A DNA stretch of 64,000 nucleotides, taken from the NCBI RefSeq assembly GCF_004357995.1, contig NZ_SMTK01000001.1:744001-808000 (forward strand). Reading direction: 5' to 3'. Origin of the DNA: Arthrobacter crusticola (GTDB lineage Bacteria; Actinomycetota; Actinomycetes; Actinomycetales; Micrococcaceae). Below are positions 17,418 to 26,925 of this stretch, piece after piece. A program made the position numbers and the translations under genes. Below the pieces are notes generated by a model. The model was given only the letters and a program-made list of their open reading frames with translations, was not told the DNA's origin and made no database searches. How positions within the stretch are numbered: position 1 is the first letter of the stretch; each line of letters begins with the position of its first letter.

Positions 17418-18101
17418 ATGCAGGAGGTACGGGCCAGCGGCCCACGTCCCCGCCTGGTGTTGTGGCGGCATGGCCAGACCGAATGGAATGCGCTTGAGAG
17501 GGCGCAGGGCCACGCTGACATCCCGCTCGATGCGACCGGCCTCCGCCAGGCGAGGCGGGCGGCGAACCTGCTCGCGACGCTCAAGCCGCAGTTCATCTGG
17601 TCCAGCGATCTGGAACGTGCGCGGCATACCGCTGACGAACTGGCACAACTGACCGGCCTCGAGACTGTGCTTGACAAACGGCTACGCGAATACGACGTGG
17701 GCATCCGGCAGGGCACCACCTTTGGGGAGTTCCGTCAGCAGCACCCGGATATCCATCGGAAGTTTTTCACCGAGGAGAATTACCGGGTACCAGGTGCCGA
17801 GCTGCCCTCGGAAGTGAACGATCGGATGAAGACCGTGATGAGGGAGGCGGCCCTGACCCTGCGGGACGGCGGAACCGGTGTCCTGGTCGGCCACGGAGCC
17901 GCCCTGCGCAGCGGACTGATGGCTTTCTTCGACGCTCCTGCCCACATGCGCGAGATGTTCGCCGGCATGGCCAACTGCGCCTGGACCGTTCTGGAAGAAC
18001 ACGCCGACCGCGGCTGGCAGATCGTCGACTATAACGCCCGGACTCTGCCGGACGCCTCAGCGATGCTGGCCGACGATTTGCCGGCGGAGCACGACAGTTA
18101 G
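17418..18101 (+). CDS. Histidine phosphatase, probable glucosyl-3-phosphoglycerate phosphatase
   Basis: A 227-residue histidine-phosphatase (phosphoglycerate-mutase fold) enzyme. The phospho-accepting LVLWRHGQTEWNALE is at the N-terminus, SSDLERARHTAD follows, LREYDVG supplies the acid region, and the second active-site His is in VLVGHGAALRSGLMAF. The C-terminal GMANCAWTVLEEH and VDYNA resemble mycobacterial GpgP. It diverges from gpgS across 199 bases. Dephosphorylation of glucosyl-3-phosphoglycerate is the likely job by context; a general sugar-phosphate phosphatase is the alternative. Confidence 0.8.
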   Translation: MQEVRASGPRPRLVLWRHGQTEWNALERAQGHADIPLDATGLRQARRAANLLATLKPQFIWSSDLERARHTADELAQLTGLETVLDKRLREYDVGIRQGTTFGEFRQQHPDIHRKFFTEENYRVPGAELPSEVNDRMKTVMREAALTLRDGGTGVLVGHGAALRSGLMAFFDAPAHMREMFAGMANCAWTVLEEHADRGWQIVDYNARTLPDASAMLADDLPAEHDS

Positions 18102-18128
18102 GACCAGGCCGAGGACGCCACCGGCGGA

Positions 18129-19160
18129 TCAGGTCAGGATTGGGGCAAAGGACCCGACGAACCCGAAGAGGTCCTTGGGGTCGTCGGGATTGGCCACGAG
18201 GTCGATGTCCTCGACGAACCGGGAGCCCTCCACAGCGTCACGGACGAAACGCATGGCCGAGAAGTCTTCGACCGCGAACCCGACCGAATCGAAAACCGTG
18301 ACCTCCTGCGGTGACGTGCGCCCGGGGGCGGAACCGGTGAGGACCTGCCAGAGTTCGGTGACGGGGAAGTCGGCCGGCAGCTGCTGGATCTCGCCTTCGA
18401 TGCGGGTCTGCGGGGTGAACTCGACGAAGACGGCGGACCGGCGCAGGATCGCCGGGTCCAGCTCGGTCTTGCCCGGGCAGTCCCCGCCGATGGCATTGAG
18501 GTGCATGCCGGGTTCGACCAGGGCGTCGGTGAGAATGGTGGCGCGGGCCTTGTCCGCCGTGCAGGTGGTCACAATATCCGCACCAGCGACGGCCTCGGCG
18601 GCGGAGGACGCCACGGTGATTTCGAATCCCAGGGGGGCCAGGTTGCGGACCACCTTCTCGATGGCCACCGGGTCGGTGTCCCACAGGCTGAGTTCCCGGA
18701 TGTCGAGGGCGCCGCGGAAGGCGAGGGCCTGGAACTCCGCCTGGCTCCCGGCTCCGATCAGGGCCATCCGCCGTGCGCCGGGCCTCGCCAGCGCCCTCGC
18801 TGCGAGGGCCGAGGTGGCCGCGGTTCGCAGCGCCGTCAGGATTGTCATCTCGGTCAGGAACGTCGGATAGCCGTTGGAGACATCGGCCAGCACCCCGAAG
18901 GCGGTGACGGTCTGGAAGCCGCGCGCGGGGTTGGAGGGGTGCCCATTGACGTACTTGAAGCCGTAGGTCTCGTCGTCGCTCGTGGGCATCAGTTCGATCA
19001 CCCCGAACGGGGTGTGGCTGGCCACACGCGGCGACTTGTCGAAGCTTTCCCAGCGCAGGAAGTCTGCCTCGAGGTAGTCGACGAGGCCGGCGATCACGCT
19101 TTCGGGCCCCCGGCTGGCCACCCAGCGGGCCATATTGCGGACATCGACAAAACGCGTCAC
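18129..19160 (-). CDS. Ornithine cyclodeaminase family protein
   Basis: A 343-residue member of the ornithine cyclodeaminase/mu-crystallin family. MALIGAGSQAEFQALAF is the dinucleotide-binding motif (about residue 132). TFLTEMTILTALRTAATSALA and the conserved NAIGGDCPGKTELDP follow. Family members convert ornithine to proline with ammonia release or act on alanine and related amino or imino acids. The length (about 340) is normal. It is transcribed divergently from an Lrp/AsnC regulator, typical for amino-acid-responsive control of this gene. Confidence 0.92.
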   Translation of the reverse strand: MTRFVDVRNMARWVASRGPESVIAGLVDYLEADFLRWESFDKSPRVASHTPFGVIELMPTSDDETYGFKYVNGHPSNPARGFQTVTAFGVLADVSNGYPTFLTEMTILTALRTAATSALAARALARPGARRMALIGAGSQAEFQALAFRGALDIRELSLWDTDPVAIEKVVRNLAPLGFEITVASSAAEAVAGADIVTTCTADKARATILTDALVEPGMHLNAIGGDCPGKTELDPAILRRSAVFVEFTPQTRIEGEIQQLPADFPVTELWQVLTGSAPGRTSPQEVTVFDSVGFAVEDFSAMRFVRDAVEGSRFVEDIDLVANPDDPKDLFGFVGSFAPILT

Positions 19161-19284
19161 GAGCGCCTCCTTAGTGGTCTTGGGGAAAGCTTAGGCCGAG
19201 TTCTTTTGCACACTCAATGAGCGGGATGCCGGCTTTCTGCTCAGTAGCTGAGCATACTGACGCCCGTCGATATACCTTTTGTAC

Positions 19285-19716
19285 ATGGCAACTCTCGATG
19301 ACCTCGACCGCCGGCTCCTCTCGGCCCTCCGTGAGGACGGCAGGGCCTCGGTGGCGAGCCTCGCACGGACCCTCGGGGTGGCGCGGGCAACGGTGAACAG
19401 CCGGCTCGACCGCCTCGTCGCGACAGGCACCGTGGTGGGATTCTCCGTCCGGGTCCGTGATGAGGTGGACCCACTGGCCATCCGGGCGGTGTCGATGATC
19501 GCGGTTGAAGGGCGGGCCACCGACCGGGTGATCCGACAGCTTCGGGGCCTGCCGGAGATCACCACCCTGCACACCACCAACGGCGGGTGGGACCTCGTGG
19601 CGGAACTGCGCACGGACAGCCTCGCCAGGTTCGATGCGGTGCTCGGGCAGATCCGCTCCATCGAAGGAGTCGTGAACAGCGAGACGAGTCTGCTCCTCAG
19701 CTCGGTGATGCGCTAG
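19285..19716 (+). CDS. Lrp/AsnC family transcriptional regulator
   Basis: A 143-residue protein with an N-terminal AsnC-type helix-turn-helix (LDRRLLSALREDGRASVASL, then ARTLGVARATVNSRLDRLV) and a C-terminal RAM ligand-binding domain (residues 65-140, with TTLHTTNGGWDLVAELR). It diverges from the ornithine cyclodeaminase gene across a 124-base region and probably regulates it and itself in response to an amino acid. ATG 19285 was chosen over a TTG two codons upstream. Confidence 0.92.
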   Translation: MATLDDLDRRLLSALREDGRASVASLARTLGVARATVNSRLDRLVATGTVVGFSVRVRDEVDPLAIRAVSMIAVEGRATDRVIRQLRGLPEITTLHTTNGGWDLVAELRTDSLARFDAVLGQIRSIEGVVNSETSLLLSSVMR

Positions 19717-19774
19717 CTGCACCCCCTGGCACTTGTGCCAACAGCGACGCCGGGGAGCGGCTCGCACCGGCTGG

Positions 19775-20190
19775 TCAGTCAAGGATGGCGGTGGCTTCGA
19801 CCTCGACGAGAACGTCGGGTTCGAATAGGGATTCCACTCCTATCAACGACGCGACGCGGGAGGCATTGGCAGCGGCAGTTCGAGTTCCTCTCCGACGGAG
19901 TCGATGCCCGCCATGAAGGCATCAATTTTTTCAGGGGCCCAGCCCGTCACGTAGAAGGTGAGGCGGACGACGTCATTGAAGGTGGCGCCGGTGCTGGCCA
20001 GGCCTTCGTGGACGTTGCGGAGGGCAGAGGCGACCTGCCCGGCGAGGTCGTCTGGCTTCTCCGGTGCTCCGTCCTGGTTCGTAGCGACCTGGCCCGCGAT
20101 GTACACGTGGCGGGTGCCGGTCGCAACGGCGACGTGGTGGTAAGGGGTTGAGGGCATCATGCCCTGGGGGGAGGACAGGCGAACGCTCAC
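19775..20190 (-). pseudogene. RidA family protein gene with a 5-bp tandem-duplication frameshift
   Basis: From a GTG at 20190, with an AAGGAG ribosome-binding site at ideal spacing, the frame encodes VRLSSPQGMMPSTPYHH, VYIAGQVATNQDG, VVRLTFYVTGW and GEELELP: the RidA (imine/enamine deaminase) fold. At 19848-19857 the 5-base unit GACGC occurs twice. This throws the frame into an early stop (PPASRR, then TGA), whereas the shifted frame continues ASLIGVESLFEPDVLVEVEA, the normal RidA C-terminus, to a TGA at 19775. The lost part includes the conserved Glu, so the product is probably inactive unless the repeat is phase-variable or an assembly error. Confidence 0.85.
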
Positions 20191-20215
20191 GGAAATCTCC
20201 TTCAGCTGGTGGTTG

Positions 20216-20230
20216 GTATCCTTAAGGTAC
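20216..20230. promoter_or_regulatory. HxlR-type operator candidate
   Basis: GTATCCTTAAGGTAC has a perfect CCTTAAGG core with GTA/TAC ends. It is centred between the divergent RidA and HxlR genes, and a related TTGGTAT follows. HxlR regulators bind comparable GTA-type palindromes. Confidence 0.55.
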
Positions 20231-20267
20231 TTGGTATGTTTTGGACACTTCAACGAGACTAGGTTTC

Positions 20268-20645
20268 ATGCCGGATACTGATGCCCATTCCACGGACCGC
20301 TTTGAGCTGAGTGCGCCGCACCGGGAGCTCCTCGATCAGGTGCTCGATAAGTGGTCGCTGCAGGTGCTGGCAGAGTTGTGTGAGCGGCCCTGCCGCTTCA
20401 ATGAGCTGCGCCGGGCCATTCCGGCAGTTACGCAGAAATCATTGACCGGCACCCTGCGCCGGCTTGAACGCAATGGAGTCGTCGAACGCGTCGTTCTCGA
20501 CGCCCGGCCTGTAGCTGTGGAGTACCGCATCACGGCATTGGGCAAGACCCTTCGAGCGCCGGTCGATACGATCCTTGAATGGGCGGTGGTTCATCTGCCC
20601 GGAATCGAGGCGGCGCGCAGCCGCTACGACGCAAGCGTCAACTGA
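20268..20645 (+). CDS. HxlR-type winged-helix transcriptional regulator
   Basis: A 125-residue protein with the compact HxlR wHTH. DKWSLQVLAELCERPCRFNE is followed by LRRAIPAVTQKSLTGTLRRL (recognition helix) and the wing with VEYRITALGKTL. HxlR proteins often sense electrophiles or oxidants. It diverges from the frameshifted RidA gene with a palindrome between, so it probably regulated it and itself. ATG 20268 gives the family-length protein; a longer version is possible from about 20241. Confidence 0.9.
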   Translation: MPDTDAHSTDRFELSAPHRELLDQVLDKWSLQVLAELCERPCRFNELRRAIPAVTQKSLTGTLRRLERNGVVERVVLDARPVAVEYRITALGKTLRAPVDTILEWAVVHLPGIEAARSRYDASVN

Positions 20646-20697
20646 ACCGTCCGATTCCCGCCAGTCCGGCTGTATGGGTTCCGGTAGGCTCCCCTCC

Positions 20698-21618
20698 ATG
20701 ACCCCGATGAGTAACGCAGGCCTTGCGCTGCGGTTCGTGCTTCTGGCTGCTGTGTGGGGTTTGAGCTTCCTGTTCATCAAGGTCGCGCTGGAAGGTATGT
20801 CCCCTCAGCAGGTCGTACTCGGGCGGATGGTCCTGGGCGCCGTAACGCTGGCGATCGTGGTCGGGGCCGGACGACACCGCCTTCCTCAAGGCCTTGCCGT
20901 CTGGGCGCACCTCTTCTTCATCTCACTGTTTCTCTGCGTCATCCCTTTCACGCTGTTCGCTGTGGCAGAGACCGAGATCGATTCCGGTCTCGCCAGCATC
21001 TACAACGCGACGACACCGCTCATCACCGGGCTTATCGCCTTCGCTGCCCTTCCTGGAGAACGGCTGACACCCCGGGCCGCCGTCGGCATTCTGACCGGCT
21101 TCCTTGGGGTGGCCGTCGTCGTTGGCGTGTGGAGCCTTGGTGCTTCAGCATCGAGTCTCCGCGGTCAGATGCTCTGTCTCGGGGCGACCCTGTGCTACGG
21201 CATCGCCATGGTGTGGATCCGGAAGTTCATCAGCCCCCTCCGTCTCCCTGCCGCGTCGGTGGCGTTCGTCCAGGTGGGCCTCGGCGCCGTGACCACACTC
21301 GCCCTCGCTCCGGTCTTCTCGACCGGACCCGTTCACCTCAACGTCCCCATTGCCGTCGCCATGCTCGGTCTGGGGTGTCTGAGCACCGGAATGGCCTATC
21401 TCTGGAACACCCAGATCATTGCCGGCTGGGGGGCGACCATCGGCTCCTCCGTCACCTATCTCACCCCGGTGGTCGGCGTCGTCGCAGGTGCGATCGTTTT
21501 AGGTGAGTCGCTGACCTGGCATCAGCCGCTCGGTGCCCTGATCATTCTGGCCGGTGTCGTTCTCTCCCGATCAAAGCCCAGGGCCCGCTTAGCCGGACAA
21601 CGGGTGAACGCGTATTAG
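20698..21618 (+). CDS. EamA/DMT family transporter
   Basis: A 306-residue ten-helix membrane protein of the drug/metabolite transporter superfamily with two EamA repeats. LRFVLLAAVWGLSFLFIKVA opens repeat 1 and LCLGATLCYGIAMVWIRKF opens repeat 2. VTYLTPVVGVVAGAIVLGE is the signature of the last helices. It is probably an exporter of small metabolites. It begins 52 bases after the HxlR gene in the same direction and may share its control. The substrate is unknown. Confidence 0.9.
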   Translation: MTPMSNAGLALRFVLLAAVWGLSFLFIKVALEGMSPQQVVLGRMVLGAVTLAIVVGAGRHRLPQGLAVWAHLFFISLFLCVIPFTLFAVAETEIDSGLASIYNATTPLITGLIAFAALPGERLTPRAAVGILTGFLGVAVVVGVWSLGASASSLRGQMLCLGATLCYGIAMVWIRKFISPLRLPAASVAFVQVGLGAVTTLALAPVFSTGPVHLNVPIAVAMLGLGCLSTGMAYLWNTQIIAGWGATIGSSVTYLTPVVGVVAGAIVLGESLTWHQPLGALIILAGVVLSRSKPRARLAGQRVNAY

Positions 21619-21675
21619 CGCCCAGCCCCATCCGCTGGGAAGGGCGGATCGACCCGTATATCGAGGAGACGAGCG

Positions 21676-22665
21676 ATGAGCGACGACATAGCCTGGCTGC
21701 TGGATACCGATCCGGCGATCCGGTGGCAGGTGCTCCGTGACCTATCCGAGGCGCCTGCGGCCGCTGTCGCAGCAGAACGCACACGGGTAGCCGAGACCGG
21801 CTGGGGGAAAAAGCTCCTCGACCTCCAGTCCAACGGGCAATGGGCCGGCGGAGCCTACTATCCAGACCGCGGCTGGCGTCCACCACAGCCGATGGTTGGT
21901 GACCCGGACGGTCAGCCCTGGACCGCAACGCTGCCGACCCTGAGGTTGCTTCGTGACTTCGGCATCGACCCGACCCACCCCGCCGTCCGGGCAGCACTGA
22001 GCGGGGTGCGACAGCACTGCACCTGGGAGTATGCCGGTGAACCGTTCTTCGACGGCGAGGTCGAGCCGTGCATCAATGGAGGAACCGTCGCGATCGGAGC
22101 GTACTTCGGCGAGAACGTCGACGGGATCGTCAACCGGCTGCTTACCGAGCAACTCGATGATGGCGGGTGGAACTGCGAGGCCGAAAGTGGCTCCACCAGA
22201 TCATCGTTCCACACCACAATCTGCGTGCTGGAGGGGTTGCTGGAGTACGAACGTGCCGGTGGAACGACGCCGGTCGCGGATGCCCGGCGCCGCGGTGAGG
22301 AATACCTTTTGGCGCGTAGCCTATACCGTCGTGCAAGCACCGGGCAGATCATCGACTCGAACTGGCTGCAATTCTCGTTTCCGGTGCAGTGGCACTATGA
22401 CGTTCTGCGCGGACTCGATTACTTCCGGTCCGTCGGCGGCCCGTGGGACCGGAGATTGTCCGAGGCCTTCGGGCTGCTCCGCGACAAACAGCAGCGCGAT
22501 GGCAGCTGGCTGCTGGAAAACACGCACCCCGGGCTGGTCCACTTCGAGATGGAGGCGGGCGATAGCAGGCCGAGCCGCTGGAACACCCTACGCGCACTCC
22601 GCGTCCTGCGCTGGCACGACACCGATCAAGCCGAACCCAGGGCCCCCGGCAGCGGCGAGTCCTAG
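21676..22665 (+). CDS. Squalene-cyclase/prenyltransferase-repeat protein
   Basis: A 329-residue protein made of alpha/alpha-toroid-type repeats. EQLDDGGWNCEAE and KQQRDGSWLLEN are QW-like repeat elements, with ATLPTLRLLRDFGID and NTLRALRVLRWHD helices. It is much shorter than true squalene-hopene cyclases and lacks a DxDD cyclase motif, so cyclase activity is unlikely. Similar actinobacterial proteins are annotated as squalene-cyclase-like or nitrogen-fixation-type proteins of unknown function. The ATG follows GAGGAGACGAGCG, a good ribosome-binding site. Confidence 0.75.
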   Translation: MSDDIAWLLDTDPAIRWQVLRDLSEAPAAAVAAERTRVAETGWGKKLLDLQSNGQWAGGAYYPDRGWRPPQPMVGDPDGQPWTATLPTLRLLRDFGIDPTHPAVRAALSGVRQHCTWEYAGEPFFDGEVEPCINGGTVAIGAYFGENVDGIVNRLLTEQLDDGGWNCEAESGSTRSSFHTTICVLEGLLEYERAGGTTPVADARRRGEEYLLARSLYRRASTGQIIDSNWLQFSFPVQWHYDVLRGLDYFRSVGGPWDRRLSEAFGLLRDKQQRDGSWLLENTHPGLVHFEMEAGDSRPSRWNTLRALRVLRWHDTDQAEPRAPGSGES

Positions 22666-22736
22666 GAGGAGTGGAGCCTCTGCCGCTCGGGGGTCCGGAT
22701 AGGTCCCAGGAGCGGATGACCTGCGAGGATTACGGG

Positions 22737-24206
22737 ATGGCTCGATTAGCGGCACCGGAACTTGGCCGTGTGCGTACCCTCGTTGGATTTGCTTTGGCAT
22801 TGGCTCTTCCGCCGCTCTTGGAGTGGGGCACGTTCGCCGCGGGTGGCGATTTCCTGGCCGCCGACGTCCTGCTGCAGGTCGCCGGCGTGGTGGCGGTTGC
22901 GTTGGTCGGCGGGCTGTGGCCTGCGCTGCTGGGCGCGCTGTGGAGCAGCCTGATCCTCAACTACTTCTCGACGGAGCCGTTCGGCTCCCTGGAGATCGCC
23001 GACGCCGAGAACCTGCTCACCCTGGTGATTTTCGTGGCCGTTGCGGTCTCGGTGTCCCTGGTGGTCGGGCTTGCGGCCCGTCGTTCCCGGGAGGCCGCCA
23101 TCGCGTCGGCGGATGCCGCGACGCTGGGTGAACTTGCCCGGGGCGTACTGGCCGCGGAGGACACACTCCAGGGCTTCCTGCGCCATGTCCGCACCCATTT
23201 CGGCATGGCAGGGGCGGCACTGTTCGTCCAGAATGAGGGGGACGACGCCCGCGCTACCGGGCCCGGCACGTGGACAATGCTCGCCATGGACGGCACGCCG
23301 TCGGCTTCCCAGGGAGGGGATCCGCCGGGGCGTGGGACGGCCGGCGACGGGGATGCTGCAATCAGTGTTCCCGGTGGACTGAAGCTGGTGCTATACGGCC
23401 GGACGCTGACATCCCGGGAACAGCGGCTGCTGGTCGCCTTCGGGTCCCAGCTGGCGGCGCTGCGTCAGCGTCAGCAGCTGCTCGCCAGCGCCGAGGAGAA
23501 CCGCCGTCTGGCCGAGGGAAACATTATGCGCACCGCGATCCTGCGGGCGGTCTCCCACGACCTGCGAACACCGCTTGCCGGGATCAAGCTCGCGGTCACC
23601 AGCCTGCGGCAGCCCGGCGTCGACTTTCCCCCTGAGGAAGAGGACGAGCTGCTTGGCACTATCGAGGCCTCGTCGGACCGGTTGGCGTCGCTGATCGATA
23701 ATCTGCTCGATATGTCGCGGCTGAGCGGCGATGCGGCGACCGCGCATCTGGGGCCCGTGCACTGGCAGGACGTGGTGGGCGCCGCCCTGCGGGGGATGCC
23801 GTCGGAGAATGTGCGGATTCTGCTCGAGCCCAACGCTCCCCCGGTGCAGGCGGACTTCGGCATGCTCGAACGGGTCGTCGCCAATATCGCCGAGAACGCA
23901 CAGAAGCACGCAGGCAGCACCGACGTCGTGGTCACGTCTGCGGTTTCCGGAACCCTCGGAAGCTTCCCGGCGGGCGAACTGCGCATCCGCGACCATGGAC
24001 CCGGAGTCGGCGCGGACGGGATGGTGCGCATGTTTCAACCCTTCCAGCGCCTCGACGATGCCGGCCCCTCCGGCGTGGGGCTGGGCCTGGCGGTCGCCCG
24101 CGGGTTCACCGAGGTGATGGGCGGGGAACTGTTTGCCGAACCGGCACCGGGTGGAGGCCTGACGATGATCATCCGGCTGCCCCTTTCAACGGGGGTTCGG
24201 CCGTGA
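22737..24206 (+). CDS. DUF4118 (KdpD-like) sensor histidine kinase
   Basis: A 489-residue membrane sensor kinase. Four closely spaced hydrophobic helices (about 12-110) form the DUF4118 domain of KdpD. A degenerate GAF-like region follows, then HisKA with LRAVSHDLRTPLAGIKLAV (phospho-His) and HATPase_c with IAENAQKHA, RDHGPGVG and GVGLGLAVARG. It lacks the N-terminal KdpD cytoplasmic and USP domains. The start ATG was chosen for the GAGGA at good spacing. Its stop overlaps the response-regulator start (GTGA). No kdpFABC genes are near. Confidence 0.9.
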   Translation: MARLAAPELGRVRTLVGFALALALPPLLEWGTFAAGGDFLAADVLLQVAGVVAVALVGGLWPALLGALWSSLILNYFSTEPFGSLEIADAENLLTLVIFVAVAVSVSLVVGLAARRSREAAIASADAATLGELARGVLAAEDTLQGFLRHVRTHFGMAGAALFVQNEGDDARATGPGTWTMLAMDGTPSASQGGDPPGRGTAGDGDAAISVPGGLKLVLYGRTLTSREQRLLVAFGSQLAALRQRQQLLASAEENRRLAEGNIMRTAILRAVSHDLRTPLAGIKLAVTSLRQPGVDFPPEEEDELLGTIEASSDRLASLIDNLLDMSRLSGDAATAHLGPVHWQDVVGAALRGMPSENVRILLEPNAPPVQADFGMLERVVANIAENAQKHAGSTDVVVTSAVSGTLGSFPAGELRIRDHGPGVGADGMVRMFQPFQRLDDAGPSGVGLGLAVARGFTEVMGGELFAEPAPGGGLTMIIRLPLSTGVRP

Positions 24207-24877
24207 CCACGGTGCTGGTGGTGGAGGACGAACCGCAGCTGCTGCGCGCGCTGCAGATCAACCTGCGCACCCACGGTTACCACCCGGTGACCGCCGTCGA
24301 CGGCGCATCCGCCCTTTTGGCCGCCTCCGAGCACCGCCCCGACCTGGTGCTCCTTGACCTGGGACTGCCGGACATGGACGGGGTGCAGGTCATCGCCGGC
24401 CTGCGGGCCTGGACCCAAGTGCCGATCATCGTGCTGTCCGCCCGCCACGGTCCCGAGGACAAGGTCGAGGCACTGGACGCCGGGGCCGACGACTACGTGA
24501 CCAAACCGTTCGGCCTCGAGGAGCTGCTGGCGCGCCTGCGTGCAGCCGAACGGCGCTCTGCCGTGGCCCCGGGGACACCCGTGGTCACCACCGCCGACTT
24601 TCAACTGGACCTTGCCGGCAGGAAGGCCGAGCGCCGCGGCGAACAGGTACGCCTGACCCCCACCGAATGGCGGATCGTCGAGCTGCTGGTGCGGAACCCC
24701 GGCCAGCTCGTCACACAACAGAAACTGCTGCTGGAGGTCTGGGGGCCGGCCTACGCCCGGGAGGTGCAGTACCTGCGGGTGTACCTGAACCAGCTGCGGC
24801 GCAAGCTCGAACCGGACCCGGCCCGTCCGCGCTACTTCATCACCGAAAGCGGGATGGGATACCGGTTCGAGCCCTGA
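24203..24877 (+). CDS. KdpE/OmpR-type response regulator
   Basis: A 224-residue two-domain regulator. The receiver domain has the acidic pair in VVEDEPQ, the phospho-Asp in [11 protein letters not shown], and Lys in [17 protein letters not shown]. The winged-helix DNA-binding domain contains [20 protein letters not shown] and a [14 protein letters not shown] recognition region, very like KdpE. It is translationally coupled to the kinase gene. The likely target is the permease gene 107 bases downstream (inference from position). Confidence 0.92.
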   Translation: MTTVLVVEDEPQLLRALQINLRTHGYHPVTAVDGASALLAASEHRPDLVLLDLGLPDMDGVQVIAGLRAWTQVPIIVLSARHGPEDKVEALDAGADDYVTKPFGLEELLARLRAAERRSAVAPGTPVVTTADFQLDLAGRKAERRGEQVRLTPTEWRIVELLVRNPGQLVTQQKLLLEVWGPAYAREVQYLRVYLNQLRRKLEPDPARPRYFITESGMGYRFEP

Positions 24878-24984
24878 TCGCCGCCGATCTGCCTGCTCGC
24901 CTGCAGAAGGCCTCAGCTATCAAGGTGTTAAGGATCCATCAAGAAGCACGGGTGCCCCATCAGGCCGGGCGTAGATTCGAGCCC

Positions 24985-26925
24985 GTGAGCGCAACCCTAG
25001 AGCAAGTCGTCCAGTCCCGCCGGGCCCGCCGGCTCGGCCACTGGCTTCTCGACGACGAGAACCAGCGCCGGCCCCAGCGCCGGCCCCGATCCACCGTGCA
25101 GCCCTGGTGGAAAGTCATGTGCCTGACCGGGGTGGACTACTTCTCCACCCTCGGGTACCAGCCGGCCATCGCCGCCGCCGCGGCCGGCGCACTGGCCCCC
25201 ATCGCCACGCTCATCCTCGTCGCAGTCACCTTGTTCGGTGCACTGCCCGTCTACAAGCGGGTGGCCCGCGAAAGCCCCAATGGCGAGGGCTCCATTGCGA
25301 TGCTGGAGAAGCTGCTGCCCAAATGGAAGGGCAAGGTGTTCGTGCTCGCCCTGTTGGGCTTCGCCGCCACCAGCTTCATCATCACCATCACCCTCTCCGC
25401 CGCCGACGCCACCGCCCACCTGATCGAAAACCCCTTCGCGCCCTCCTGGCTGCACGGTCAGGAGGTGGCCGTGACCCTGGTGTTCCTGGTTCTCCTCGCC
25501 GTCGTCTTCCTCCGCGGGTTCCACGAGGCGATCGGCATCGCCGTGGCCTTGGTCGCCACCTTCCTCGCCCTGAACCTCGTCGTCGTCGTGACCGCCGCCG
25601 CGCGGATCACCGCCCATCCCGAACCCATCGGCAACTGGTGGAGCACCCTCACCGCCCAGCACAGCAACCCCCTTGCCGTGGTCGCCGTCGCACTGCTGGT
25701 CTTCCCCCGGCTAGCGCTCGGGCTCTCGGGGTTCGAGACCGGCGTCGTGGTGATGCCACAGATCAAGGGCGCCCCGGGGGACACGCACGACCTGCCTCTG
25801 GGCCGGATCATCGGGGCACGGAAACTGCTCACCTCGGCCGCCGTGATTATGAGCGGCTTCCTGATCACCTCGAGCTTCGTGACGACCCTGCTCATCCCTG
25901 CGGACGAGTTCGAGGAGGACGGGGAGGCCAGCGGCCGCGCCCTGGCCTACCTCGCCCACAGGTACCTCGGCGAGGGCTTCGGAACGCTCTACGACGTCAG
26001 CACCATCGCCATCCTCTGGTTCGCCGGCGCCTCCGCTATGACCGGGCTGCTCAACCTCGTGCCGCGGTACCTTCCCCGCTACGGCATGGCCCCCGCGTGG
26101 TCGCGGGCCGTCCGGCCTATGGTTCTGGTGTTCACCCTCATCGCCGCCGCGGTCACTATCGCTTTCGAGGCCGACGTCGAAGCCCAGAGCGGCGCCTACG
26201 CGACCGGGGTGCTGGTGCTGATCACCTCGGCATCGGTGGCCGTGACCTTGTCCGCCCGCCGCCGTGCCCAGCACCCGGCCGCGCTCGGCTTCGGGATCAT
26301 CTCCCTCATCCTGATCTGGACCACCCTCACCAACGTGTGGGAAAGGCCCGACGGCGCCGGCATCGCCGCCCTGTTCATCCTCGGAATCCTCGTGGTGTCC
26401 TTCGCCTCGAGGGCGCGCCGGGCATTTGAGCTGCGAGCCGCCGCGATCACCCTCGATGACCAGGCGTTGTCCTTCGTCGCGGCACAGGACTCCGGACAGA
26501 TCTCGCTGATCGCCCACGAGCCCCAGCGGCTCAACGCCGCGGCCTACCGCCGCAAATTCCAGCACGCCTGCACCGTCAGCCACCTCAGCCCGTCGGATGA
26601 GCCCTTGTTCATCGAGGTCATCGTCGATGACTCGTCCGAGTTTGAGACGCATCTCCAGGTCCGCGGGGTGACCCGGCACGGGTTCCGCATCCTCCAGGTC
26701 CACAGCTCCAACGTGCCCAACACCATCGCCGCCGTGATGCTGCACCTCCGGGACATCACCGGACTCATGCCGCACGTCTACTTCCGCTGGACCGAAGGCA
26801 ACCCCCTGGTCAACCTCGTCAAATTCCTCATCCTCGGCGAAGGCGAAATCGCACCCGTCACCCGGGAGGTACTGCGCGAGGCCGAACCCGATGTGTCCCG
26901 CCGGCCATGGGTACACGTAGGCTGA
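24985..26925 (+). CDS. APC superfamily permease with C-terminal cytosolic domain (possible K+ transporter)
   Basis: A 646-residue protein whose first half has about 12 hydrophobic helices beginning [20 protein letters not shown] (an APC-type unwound helix 1) and includes [15 protein letters not shown] in a helix-6-like position. A cytosolic region of about 180 residues follows. Large APC permeases with such a tail include the K+ transporter KimA, and this gene directly follows a KdpDE-like system, so potassium uptake is a reasonable inference; amino-acid transport is the alternative. The GTG at 24985 is the proposed start. Confidence 0.8.
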   Translation: MSATLEQVVQSRRARRLGHWLLDDENQRRPQRRPRSTVQPWWKVMCLTGVDYFSTLGYQPAIAAAAAGALAPIATLILVAVTLFGALPVYKRVARESPNGEGSIAMLEKLLPKWKGKVFVLALLGFAATSFIITITLSAADATAHLIENPFAPSWLHGQEVAVTLVFLVLLAVVFLRGFHEAIGIAVALVATFLALNLVVVVTAAARITAHPEPIGNWWSTLTAQHSNPLAVVAVALLVFPRLALGLSGFETGVVVMPQIKGAPGDTHDLPLGRIIGARKLLTSAAVIMSGFLITSSFVTTLLIPADEFEEDGEASGRALAYLAHRYLGEGFGTLYDVSTIAILWFAGASAMTGLLNLVPRYLPRYGMAPAWSRAVRPMVLVFTLIAAAVTIAFEADVEAQSGAYATGVLVLITSASVAVTLSARRRAQHPAALGFGIISLILIWTTLTNVWERPDGAGIAALFILGILVVSFASRARRAFELRAAAITLDDQALSFVAAQDSGQISLIAHEPQRLNAAAYRRKFQHACTVSHLSPSDEPLFIEVIVDDSSEFETHLQVRGVTRHGFRILQVHSSNVPNTIAAVMLHLRDITGLMPHVYFRWTEGNPLVNLVKFLILGEGEIAPVTREVLREAEPDVSRRPWVHVG

